This document shows, piece by piece, positions 1 through 8,145 of a stretch of 8,145 nucleotides of DNA; within the stretch, counting starts at the first letter, position 1; each line of letters starts with the position of its first letter. Source of the stretch: Sphingomonas bacterium (GTDB taxonomy: Bacteria > Pseudomonadota > Alphaproteobacteria > Sphingomonadales > Sphingomonadaceae); NCBI RefSeq assembly GCF_903643065.1, contig NZ_CAHJWX010000060.1, positions 1-8,145 on the forward strand, in the 5' to 3' direction. Made by a program: the position numbers and the translations under genes. The notes under the pieces were generated by a model. It did no database searches. It was not told the origin of the DNA and was given only the letters and a program-made list of their open reading frames with translations.

Positions 1-1239
1 GGGGCGGCGGGCGGGCCGGCGCGGGCGCCGCGCGACCAGCTTGGTGGCGACAGCCGCTCGTCACGCCTGTCGGGCGGGCTGTCGGGCACCAATCTGGAAC
101 GCGCGGGCGACTATAACCTGCGCACCGTGTTGCAGGCGATCAGGGTCAGCGGCGAGACGACGCGCGGCGACCTGGTCCGGCAGACGGGGCTGACCGCGCC
201 GACGATCGCCAACATCACCAACCGCTTGATCGACCAGGGGCTGGTCCGGCTCGCGGGTCGGCGGCAAGGCGGGCGGGGTCAGCCCGCGCTGCGGCTGCGG
301 GTCGACCCGGACGGCGCGTTCGGCGTCGGCCTCAATATCGACCGGGATCACCTGACGCTGGTCACGCTCGATCTGGCGGGCGAGGTCCGCAGCCGCGTGA
401 CGCAGGACGTCGACTTCGCGATGCCCGCCGATGTCGCCGCCTTTGTCCGGCGGCGGCTGGACGAGACGGTCGCGGCGGGCGGGGTCGATCGGACGCGGAT
501 CCTGGGGGTCGGCATCGCCATCCCCGACGATTTCGGCCGGATCACGCTCCCCGGCCGGCCGGCCGGCTATGAGGCATGGGACGATGTCGACATGAGCGCG
601 CTGCTTGGAAGCGTGCTGCCATGGCCGATCCATGTGGACAACGACGCCGCCGCCGCCGCGCTCGGCGAGGCGCAATGCGGCACCGCGTTCAGCAATCCCT
701 CCTTCTTCTACCTGCTGATCAGCGCGGGGCTGGGCGGCGGCCTGGTGATCGACCGCACCTATCATCGCGGCGCCACGTCGCGCAGCGGCGAGATCGGGCT
801 GATGCCCGACCTTGGCGCGGGCGCGGGCGCGGTGGTGCAGGACACCGTGTCGCTGTCCGCGCTCCAGGCGCGACTCGCCGCCGCCGGCTGCGCCGTCGAC
901 GATCGCGAGCGGTGGGTCGACGCCGACGCCCCGGCGCGGGCGATCATCGAGCAATGGCTGACCGACGCCGTGCGGGCGCTGACCACGCCGTTGATCGCCA
1001 TCAACTGCCTGCTCGATCCCGATGCGATCCTGCTCGGCGGGCGCCTGCCGATCGGATTGATCGAACGACTCGCGGCGGCGCTGACGACGGCGCTGGCGCA
1101 GGTCGCGATGCCGTCGCATGCCCGGGTGATGCCGGCCGTCATGGCGCGCGACGCGCCCGCGATCGGCGCGGCCATCCTCCCGTTCCTGGATCACGTATTG
1201 CCGTCGGATGCGATCCTGATCCAAGCGGGACGGGTTTAG
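1..1239 (+). CDS. ROK-family transcriptional regulator (5' end unresolved)
   Basis: The frame is open from the left edge to a TAG stop. The first recognisable family motif is GTNLERAGDYN (about 94-117), typical of the extreme N-terminus of ROK repressors. A GTG lies at 127, but starting there would cut into the first helix of the DNA-binding domain, so the true start is upstream or is a non-ATG codon in the first 90 bases. A winged helix-turn-helix follows (about 118-300; LTAPTIANITNRLIDQGLV is the recognition part). The ROK sugar-kinase-like domain runs from about 310 to the stop, with the family's catalytic-type aspartate in VDNDAAAAALGEA (around 637) and a glycine loop SAGLGGGLVIDR (around 724). 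The zinc motif that normally follows GEIGH is absent: GEIG (787) is followed by leucine, and there is no Cys cluster. A sugar- or sugar-phosphate-responsive repressor is the family expectation; target and ligand are unknown. It converges on the aldo/keto reductase gene and shows no link to the aromatic operon. Confidence 0.85.
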   Translation, partial: GAAGGPARAPRDQLGGDSRSSRLSGGLSGTNLERAGDYNLRTVLQAIRVSGETTRGDLVRQTGLTAPTIANITNRLIDQGLVRLAGRRQGGRGQPALRLRVDPDGAFGVGLNIDRDHLTLVTLDLAGEVRSRVTQDVDFAMPADVAAFVRRRLDETVAAGGVDRTRILGVGIAIPDDFGRITLPGRPAGYEAWDDVDMSALLGSVLPWPIHVDNDAAAAALGEAQCGTAFSNPSFFYLLISAGLGGGLVIDRTYHRGATSRSGEIGLMPDLGAGAGAVVQDTVSLSALQARLAAAGCAVDDRERWVDADAPARAIIEQWLTDAVRALTTPLIAINCLLDPDAILLGGRLPIGLIERLAAALTTALAQVAMPSHARVMPAVMARDAPAIGAAILPFLDHVLPSDAILIQAGRV

Positions 1240-1262
1240 CGTTGCTCGCGAACGCCTTTGGC

Positions 1263-1357
1263 CACCCTCCCCCTTCCCACCCGACTGCGTCGGGCGGGCC
1301 CCTTCCCTCTCCCATCGGGAGAGGGAGAGACGCCAAAGACGCCGACGGGTGAGGGTG
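1263..1357. repeat. Nested palindromic extragenic repeat
   Basis: Three inverted repeats are nested here. The outer arms are CACCCTC (1263-1269) with GAGGGTG (1351-1357), and ACCCG (1279-1283) with CGGGT (1346-1350). Inside are a 6-bp hairpin, CCCGAC/GTCGGG (1280-1285/1289-1294), and a perfect 10-bp hairpin with a 3-base loop, TCCCTCTCCC/GGGAGAGGGA (1304-1313/1317-1326). The pyrimidine-rich left and purine-rich right halves resemble dispersed intergenic palindromes common in alphaproteobacterial genomes. It starts 24 bases after the ROK stop codon and may end that transcript, but no U-run follows. Copy number elsewhere in the genome cannot be judged from one window. Confidence 0.65.
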
Positions 1358-1399
1358 ACCAGCCTTGATCGAATACGAGTTCAGTCGATGTAGGCATCG

Positions 1400-1419
1400 G
1401 ATCGGGGCGCAACCCGATC
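1400..1419. terminator. Short perfect hairpin downstream of aldo/keto reductase
   Basis: GATCGGG (1400-1406) and CCCGATC (1413-1419) form a perfect 7-bp stem around a 6-base loop. It lies about 50 bases past the reductase stop on the minus strand. There is no T-tract on either side, so it is not a classical intrinsic terminator. It could protect the 3' end of the transcript or assist Rho-dependent termination. Confidence 0.3.
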
Positions 1420-1467
1420 AGCGGGTGGAGGCAAGGAGGTTGGTCGCGGCGTTGCTGTCGCCTGCGC

Positions 1468-2475
1468 TCAGGCGATGGCCTCGCCCGGCAACAGCTCCGT
1501 GTCGATCTGGGCCTGCATCGCGGCGGAGTAGCGGGCGCCCGCCAGCGCGTTGGCCGGGAACAGCGCGTCGACGGCGGCGAGCAGATCGGCCGGGATCGTC
1601 AGGGTCGCGGCGGCGAGGTTCTGCTCCAGATGCGCGAGGCTGCGCGTGCCGGGGATGGGCACCACGTCCGGGCCCTGCGCCAGCAGCCAGCCAAGCGCCA
1701 GCTGGGCGGGGGCGAGGCCGGCGCCGTGGGCGAGCGCGTCGAACCGGTCGATGAGCGCCAGGTTGCGCGCGAGGTTCGGCTGGACGAAGCGCGGCATGGC
1801 GGCGCGGATGTCGCCCGCCTCATAGCCGTCGTCGCGCACCGCGCCGGCGAGCAGGCCGCGCGCGACCGGCGAGAAGGCGACCAGCGCGATGCCGTGCTCG
1901 CGGCAGGCCGCGAGCACGCCCGCCTCGACGTTACGCGACGTGGGCGAATATTCGCTCTGCACCGCGGCGATCGGATGGACGGCCTGCGCGCGCCGGACCG
2001 TGTCGGCGCCCATTTCGCTGAGGCCGATCGCGCCGATCTTGCCCGCCTCGACGGCGCGGGCCAGCGCGCCGACCGATTCCTCGATCAGCACCCGGCGATC
2101 GAGCCGGTGCAGATAATAGAGGTCGATCCGATCGACGCCGAGCCGCGACAGCGATCCGTCCAGCGTCCGCGCGATCGCGGCGGGCGAGCCGTCCAGCCCG
2201 CGCCGGCCGTCGATGGTGTCGAGCACGCATTTGGACGCGAGCGTGAACTCGGCCCGGCGGTGCATCACCGCGCGCGCCAGCAACCGCTCGTTCGCGCCGC
2301 CCCCGTAGAGCGCGGCGGTGTCGAGGAAGGTGCAGCCAAGATCGAGTGCCCGGCGGAGCAGCGCCGCGCCGTCCGCATCGGACGGCGGCGCGCCATAGGC
2401 GTGGCTGAGGTTCATGCAGCCCAGCCCGATCGCCGACACGGTAAAGGGGCCGACGGCGCGGGTGGGCAGCGTCAT
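1468..2475 (-). CDS. Aldo/keto reductase
   Basis: A 335-residue cytoplasmic NAD(P)H-dependent oxidoreductase of the aldo/keto reductase superfamily, the usual size for the bacterial YajO/IolS-like and AKR13-like branches. The catalytic tetrad is visible: Asp52 (FLDTAALYG), Tyr57, Lys82 (LASKCVLD) and His123 (LYYLHRLD). Also typical are the N-terminal GLGCMNLS stretch, VQSEYSP (172-178), FSPVARGLL (201-209) and the cofactor-binding PIPGTRSLAHLEQNLAA region near 273-289. The ATG at 2475 has a good ribosome binding site (AGGAGA, 6 bases upstream). It follows pobA on the same strand after a 117-base gap containing a hairpin, so it may be the last gene of the aromatic operon or separately controlled. 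The substrate cannot be read from sequence. Reduction of an aromatic or semialdehyde compound is a guess from context only. Confidence 0.93.
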   Translation of the reverse strand: MTLPTRAVGPFTVSAIGLGCMNLSHAYGAPPSDADGAALLRRALDLGCTFLDTAALYGGGANERLLARAVMHRRAEFTLASKCVLDTIDGRRGLDGSPAAIARTLDGSLSRLGVDRIDLYYLHRLDRRVLIEESVGALARAVEAGKIGAIGLSEMGADTVRRAQAVHPIAAVQSEYSPTSRNVEAGVLAACREHGIALVAFSPVARGLLAGAVRDDGYEAGDIRAAMPRFVQPNLARNLALIDRFDALAHGAGLAPAQLALGWLLAQGPDVVPIPGTRSLAHLEQNLAAATLTIPADLLAAVDALFPANALAGARYSAAMQAQIDTELLPGEAIA

Positions 2476-2481
2476 GGCTAT

Positions 2482-2487
2482 TCTCCT
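2482..2487 (-). promoter_or_regulatory. Ribosome binding site of the aldo/keto reductase
   Basis: On the minus strand AGGAGA lies 6 bases before the ATG at 2475 and supports that start. Confidence 0.75.
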
Positions 2488-2521
2488 GGGCCTAGAATTC
2501 CTGTTCAGACCGTACCCTGAC

Positions 2522-2566
2522 CCGTTCGTGTCGAGGCTCGGGAAAGCCCTCGCCCGGGACGAATGG
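2522..2566. repeat. Imperfect inverted repeat between pobA and the aldo/keto reductase
   Basis: The outer arms CCGTTCGT (2522-2529) and ACGAATGG (2559-2566) pair over 8 positions with one G-T wobble. The inner arms CGAGGCT (2532-2538) and AGCCCTCG (2545-2552) pair with one bulged base. It lies about 27 bases past the pobA stop. It resembles, from memory, degenerate copies of a dispersed repeat in Sphingomonas genomes carrying a CCGTTCGT core. With no T-run after it on the minus strand, it may be a transcript-end or attenuation structure separating pobA expression from the reductase, or simply a repeat remnant. Confidence 0.5.
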
Positions 2567-2592
2567 AGGGTAACAGCCGATCAGCACACGGC

Positions 2593-3755
2593 CTAGAGCG
2601 GCAGGCCGACATAGTTCTCCGCGATGCTGGTCTGCGCGGCGGTCGAGCCCGCAATATAGTCCAGCTCCGCCGTCTGCATCCGCCGTTCGAACGCGCCATC
2701 CTCCGGAAATCGGTGCATCAGCTTGGTCAGATACCAGCTGAAGCGTTCCGACTTCCACACCCGCGCCAGCGCGCGCGCGCCATAGCCGGCGAGGCCCGCC
2801 TCGTCGCCGCGCGAATACCAGCCGATCAGCGCCTCCGACAGATAGGCGACATCGGACGAGGCGAGGTTCAGGCCCTTGGCGCCGGTCGGCGGCACGATGT
2901 GCGCGGCGTCGCCGGCGAGGAACAGCCGGCCGTGCCGCATCGGCTCGGCGACGAACGAGCGCAGCGGCGCGATCGACTTTTCGATCGACGGGCCGCGCGT
3001 GACCCGCGCGGCGACGCCGTCGCCCAGCCGCGTCGACAGCTCCTCCCAGAACCGCTCGTCCGGCCAGTCCTCCAGCCGTTCGTCCAGCCCGACCTGGAGG
3101 TAATAGCGGCTGCGCGTCGGCGAGCGCATCGAGGCGAGCGCGAAGCCGCGATCATGGCTGGCGTAGATCAGCTCGCCATCGCAGGGCGGGACATCGGCGA
3201 GCACGCCCAGCCAGCCGAACGGATAGGCGCGCTCGAACACCCGGCGCACGCTCGCGGGCATCGCCTGACGGCCGGCGCCGTGAAAGCCGTCGCAGCCGGC
3301 CACGAAATCGCATTCCAGTCGCTGCGCGCCGCCCTCGCCATGGACGATCACCGGCCGGTCGCCGTCGATCCCCTCGATCGCGGCGACGGGCGACTCCCAC
3401 AGGATCGGCAGGTCGCGCGGGCCGGCGGCGTCGATCAGGTCGCGCGTCACCTCCGTCTGGCCATAGACGGTGACGTGGCCGCCGGTGAGTGCTGCGACGT
3501 CGATGCGGATCAGCCGCCCGTCGTCGGCGAGCGCGAAACCGTCATGCGGCAGGCCCTCCGCGTCGAGCCGCGCGTCGATGCCGAGGCGATGCAACAGGTC
3601 GGTGGTGGTCCGCTCCAGCACGCCGGCGCGGATCCGCTCCTGCACCCGCGCGCGGGTCTGGCGTTCGACGATCACCGCGTCGATGCCCGCCGCCTTGAGC
3701 AGGTGACCCAGCAGCAGCCCAGCCGGCCCGGCGCCGACGATGCCGACCTGGGTCC

Positions 3756-3759
<4 letters not shown>
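2593..3759 (-). CDS. pobA: 4-hydroxybenzoate 3-monooxygenase (p-hydroxybenzoate hydroxylase)
   Basis: A 388-residue FAD-dependent class A monooxygenase that converts 4-hydroxybenzoate to protocatechuate with NAD(P)H and O2, feeding LigAB. The Rossmann FAD motif is at 6-14 (GIVGAGPAG), the second conserved FAD/NAD(P)H motif around CDGFHG (156-161), and the third at GDAAHIVPPTGAKGLNL (283-299). Relative to the well-studied Pseudomonas enzyme, the substrate and catalytic residues are all present two positions earlier: Tyr199, Ser210, Arg212, Tyr220, Pro291 and Tyr383 for Tyr201, Ser212, Arg214, Tyr222, Pro293 and Tyr385. The length matches the family (about 390). The start is a TTG (3759-3757) giving MRTQVGIVGAG, the expected N-terminus. 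The frame is open further upstream to 3963, but that part overlaps ligC and is not PobA-like. The TTG overlaps the ligC stop in TTGA, and no strong ribosome binding site precedes it, so translation probably depends on coupling to ligC. Confidence 0.95.
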
Positions 3760-6031
<2,272 letters not shown>

Positions 6032-6035
<4 letters not shown>

Positions 6036-6331
6036 GCCTGCTCCCGCTCGGTCCAGGTGAAGGGGAGCGGGGCCTCGCGAAAGGCGAAGCGGTTGATGTG
6101 CTCCTCGAAGACGTGGCGCAGGCGCTCGGGCTCGCCGTCCGGCGCGGGCGCCAGCTCGACGCCGAGCGCGTCCGCCCCGGCCGTCATCGTGACGAGCCCG
6201 AGGGGCAGCGGGATCGACGCCCGGGTCGCGTCGAAGTCGACCGCGAACTTGTGGCTCCAGTGCTTGGCGAGCTGCTGAAGGTAGCGGCTGGCATGGGCGG
6301 TGGGCACGGTCCCGGTGCGGATGACGGTCAT
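6032..6331 (-). CDS. Small DUF2218-family protein in the lig operon
   Basis: A 99-residue soluble protein with no signal peptide, membrane segment or cysteine. I assign it to DUF2218 by recall of the family pattern: an N-terminal VPTAHASRYLQQLAKHWSHKF block (9-29), a central strand-rich stretch, and the C-terminal EEHINRFAFREAPLPFTW block (76-93) with its HxxRFAFRE signature. Family members are about 90-110 residues, so this one is full length. The molecular function is not known to me. The ATG at 6331 has a strong ribosome binding site (AAGGAGA, 7 bases upstream) and overlaps the ligJ stop as ATGA; its own stop overlaps the ligA start in the same way. In the SYK-6 ligJABC operon, as I remember it, ligA directly follows ligJ, so this gene is an insertion relative to that layout. 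The conserved histidines, basic character and position before an Fe(II) dioxygenase allow, but do not show, a role in that enzyme's assembly or reactivation. Confidence 0.85.
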
Positions 6332-7353
6332 CGGCCATTCTCCTTCAACATCGCGTCGAGCCTGGGAAAGACGCGCCGGGCATTGCCCTCGAAGATGGCA
6401 TGGCGCTGCTCGGGATCGATCGGCAACGCGTCGACATAGCGTTTGGTGTCGTCGAAATGATGTCCCGTCCGCGGATCGATCCCACGCACCGCGCCGACCA
6501 TCTCGGAGCCGAACAGGATGTTCTTCGTCTCGATCACGGTCGCGAGCAGGTCGATGCCCGGCTGGTGGTAGACGCAGGTGTCGAAGAACACGTTGTTCAT
6601 CAGGTGGGTCGCCAGGTCCGGCTGCTTCAGCATGTCGGCCAGGCCGCGGTAGCGTCCCCAATGATACGGCACCGCGCCGCCGCCGTGCGGGATGATGAGC
6701 CGCAGCGTCGGGAAGTCGCGGAACAGGTCGCCCTGGAGGAGCTGCATGAACGCGATCGTGTCGGCGGCGATGTAATAGGCGCCGGTGGCATGCATCGCGC
6801 GATTGCACGAGCCGGAGACGTGGATCATCGCCGGGACGTCCAGCTCGACCATCGCCTCGTAGAACGGATACCAGAAGCGATCGGTGAGCGGCGGATGCGC
6901 GAAATGTCCGCCGCCCGGATCGGGGTTGAGGTTGCAGCCGACGAAGCCGAGCTCGCCGACGCAGCGTTGCAGCTCGGCGATCGAGCCGGCCATGTCCGCC
7001 GCCGGGCTCTGCGGCAGCATGCACACGCCCACGAACCGGTCGGGGTAGAGCGCGCAGACGCGGGCAATCAGGTCGTTCGACGCGCGGGCCCAGTCGGTGG
7101 CGACGCGCTCGTCGCCGACATGCGGCGCCATGGTGGACGCGCGCGGGCTGAACACCGTCAGGTCGGCGCCGCGCTCGTTGAGCAGCTTGAGCTGGTTGGC
7201 CTCGATGGTCTCGCGGATCCGGTCGTCGGCGATGGCGGGATAGGCGGGGGCGGCGCCCCCCTCCCGAAACGCCGCGACCTGGCGCTCGCGCCAGGCATCG
7301 TGCTCGGGCGGCGCGGTGGTGTAATGGCCGTGGCAGTCGATGACGAGCGTCAT
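6328..7353 (-). CDS. ligJ: 4-oxalomesaconate hydratase
   Basis: A 341-residue amidohydrolase-fold hydratase, the same length as SYK-6 LigJ, converting 4-oxalomesaconate to 4-carboxy-4-hydroxy-2-oxoadipate in the 4,5-cleavage pathway. The N-terminal metal motif is DCHGH (His8, His10), followed by FSPRAS (68-73), NLNPDPGGGH (141-150), the third histidine in MIHVS (His178), IPHGGGAVPYHWGR (221-234), FFDTCVYHQPGIDLL (256-270) and GSEMVGAVRGIDPRTG (282-297) containing Glu284. The two-His plus His178/Glu284 arrangement matches the zinc site I recall for LigJ. The ATG at 7353 is preceded by a weak GGGGA. The LysR gene ends 27 bases upstream on the same strand, leaving little room for a separate promoter outside that gene. 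The stop overlaps the next start by 4 bases. Confidence 0.94.
   Translation of the reverse strand: MTLVIDCHGHYTTAPPEHDAWRERQVAAFREGGAAPAYPAIADDRIRETIEANQLKLLNERGADLTVFSPRASTMAPHVGDERVATDWARASNDLIARVCALYPDRFVGVCMLPQSPAADMAGSIAELQRCVGELGFVGCNLNPDPGGGHFAHPPLTDRFWYPFYEAMVELDVPAMIHVSGSCNRAMHATGAYYIAADTIAFMQLLQGDLFRDFPTLRLIIPHGGGAVPYHWGRYRGLADMLKQPDLATHLMNNVFFDTCVYHQPGIDLLATVIETKNILFGSEMVGAVRGIDPRTGHHFDDTKRYVDALPIDPEQRHAIFEGNARRVFPRLDAMLKENGR
6339..6345 (-). promoter_or_regulatory. Ribosome binding site of the DUF2218-type gene
   Basis: AAGGAGA on the minus strand, 7 bases before the ATG at 6331 and inside the end of ligJ, is the best match to the consensus in the operon. It shows that the small gene is genuinely translated from 6331 rather than being part of a longer upstream frame. 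Confidence 0.75.
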
Positions 7354-7380
7354 GCCGTCCCCGCTACCGCAAGGCTCGCC

Positions 7381-8145
7381 TCACCCGGGCCGATCGGGGC
7401 TGTCCGCCGCTGCATCGTCGTCCGATAGCGGCGACGCGCCGCCGGACTCCAATCGATTTCGCGACTGGTCGATCGTATTTCCGGAAGTGTCCGACGCCGC
7501 CGCATCGAGCAGCGCCAGCAATCGCGCCTGCGCGGCGGTGGGTCGCCAGTCGACTCGGGTGGTCACCCCGATGATGCGGCTGGCCTGGGCGAGCGACGCG
7601 TCGATCACCGTCAACAGGCCGGCGGCGATCTCCATCGCCACCTGATCGGGCGACAGCAGCGTCAGCAGGTCGCTGTCGAGCAGCACGCCGCGAATCACCA
7701 TCACCGATCCGCACTCGATCGGGGCCGACGGCGACCGGCCGGCGAACATCGACTCCCACTGCCCGCGCAGTGGCGATCCCCGTGGCGCGACGACCCAGGA
7801 CTGGCGCGCCAGCGCCTCCACATCCGCGCGCCGCCCGGCGAGCGGGTGCCCCGCGCGGCCGATCACCACCAGCCGATCCTGCAACAACGGTGCCTGCGCC
7901 AGCCCCGGTGGCATCTCCTCGCGCAAGGCGCCGATCGTCAGGTCGATGACGCCGTCGCGCAGCGGCTCGACCAGCTCGCGCCAGGAGCCCTCGATCACGT
8001 CGATCGTCGCGTTCGGCGCGTCGCGATGGAAGGCCGCGATCGCGGCGGGCAGCACGCGCGCCCGCGCCAGCGGCATCGCGCCGACCACGATCCGGCCCGT
8101 CAGGCTGGTGCTGCCGTCCCCCGCCAGATCGGCGATGCCCGCCGC
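7381..8145 (-). CDS. LysR-type transcriptional regulator (partial, N-terminus outside window)
   Basis: The 254 residues visible cover the effector-binding domain; the frame is open through the right edge, so the helix-turn-helix lies outside. The domain begins with LTGRIVVGAMPLARARVLP, a standard LysR junction, followed by FHRDAPNATIDVIEG, the DLTIGAL and DRLVVIGRAGHPL blocks, and LLTLLSPDQVAMEIAAGLL. The normal C-terminus of such proteins would be near RPTAAQARLLALLDAAAS. Here about 36 more residues follow, using codons rare in the rest of the window. The gene is co-directional with ligJ and ends 27 bases before it, so it is probably the operon's regulator, responding to protocatechuate or a pathway intermediate as LigR does in SYK-6. 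Orthology to LigR is not certain, so no symbol is given. Confidence 0.88.
   Translation of the reverse strand, partial: AAGIADLAGDGSTSLTGRIVVGAMPLARARVLPAAIAAFHRDAPNATIDVIEGSWRELVEPLRDGVIDLTIGALREEMPPGLAQAPLLQDRLVVIGRAGHPLAGRRADVEALARQSWVVAPRGSPLRGQWESMFAGRSPSAPIECGSVMVIRGVLLDSDLLTLLSPDQVAMEIAAGLLTVIDASLAQASRIIGVTTRVDWRPTAAQARLLALLDAAASDTSGNTIDQSRNRLESGGASPLSDDDAAADSPDRPG
7440..7495 (-). promoter_or_regulatory. Candidate ligJ promoter/operator inside the LysR 3' end
   Basis: This is one of the least GC-rich short stretches of the window and lies 87-142 bases upstream of the ligJ start, where a LysR-controlled promoter would be expected. It contains an 8-base palindrome TTCCGGAA (7479-7486), a CGATCG palindrome (7470-7475), and AT-richer segments around 7450-7460 and 7476-7480. 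I cannot assign -35 and -10 boxes or a proven LysR box (T-N11-A), so this is a location proposal only. Confidence 0.25.

Larger units (their letters stand above)
1240..1467. other. Intergenic region between convergent genes
   Basis: These 228 bases lie between the stop codons of the ROK regulator (+) and the aldo/keto reductase (-). I see no credible gene. Open frames exist only because stop codons are rare at this GC content. The left half holds a complex palindromic repeat and the right half a short perfect hairpin, both listed separately. The position fits transcription termination from both sides. Confidence 0.7.

Noticed and set aside
61..1224. Long open frame opposite the ROK regulator gene
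   Set aside because: It has arginine- and alanine-rich low-complexity composition, no family motifs, and lies wholly antisense to a gene with clear ROK motifs. It is a by-product of high GC content.
6332..7024. Long upstream extension of the DUF2218-type gene
   Set aside because: The extension is an off-frame reading of ligJ. The strong ribosome binding site at 6339-6345 marks the true start at 6331.
6400..7428. 342-codon open frame opposite ligJ
   Set aside because: It is fully antisense to the recognisable LigJ hydratase; the composition is typical of antisense frames here.
7364..7759. Alternative minus-strand frame at the LysR end, considered as a frameshifted C-terminus
   Set aside because: The recognised LysR domain continues in its own frame to RPTAAQARLLALLDAAAS. 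The other frame has no LysR-like sequence, so no frameshift is needed to explain the end of the domain.

Overview
The window is very GC-rich, densely packed DNA from an alphaproteobacterium, most likely a member of the Sphingomonadaceae. I infer this from memory-based similarity of the aromatic-catabolism proteins to those of Sphingobium sp. SYK-6, from the GC-rich codon use, and from a palindromic intergenic repeat of a kind common in this group. No search could be run.

Layout. Positions 1-1239 (+) hold most of a ROK-family transcriptional regulator whose start is not resolved. A 228-base intergenic stretch with nested hairpins separates it from a convergent block in which every remaining gene lies on the minus strand. 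Read in the direction of transcription (right to left), this block is: a LysR-type regulator (8145-7381, N-terminus beyond the window), ligJ (7353-6328), a small DUF2218-type gene (6331-6032), ligA (6035-5553), ligB (5551-4694), ligC (4697-3756), pobA (3759-2593), a 117-base gap with an inverted repeat, and an aldo/keto reductase (2475-1468).

How the genes work together. PobA hydroxylates 4-hydroxybenzoate to protocatechuate. LigA and LigB form protocatechuate 4,5-dioxygenase, which opens the ring to 4-carboxy-2-hydroxymuconate-6-semialdehyde. LigC oxidises that product (as its cyclic hemiacetal) to 2-pyrone-4,6-dicarboxylate. LigJ acts two or three steps later, hydrating 4-oxalomesaconate to 4-carboxy-4-hydroxy-2-oxoadipate. 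The hydrolase LigI, the aldolase LigK and the LigU isomerase are not in the window. The LysR protein is the obvious candidate activator.

Six genes from ligJ to pobA are joined by four 4-base start/stop overlaps and one 1-base gap, so this is almost certainly one translationally coupled mRNA. Least explained are the small DUF2218-type gene between ligJ and ligA, an odd low-GC tail on the LysR protein that may hide the operon promoter, and the aldo/keto reductase at the distal end.
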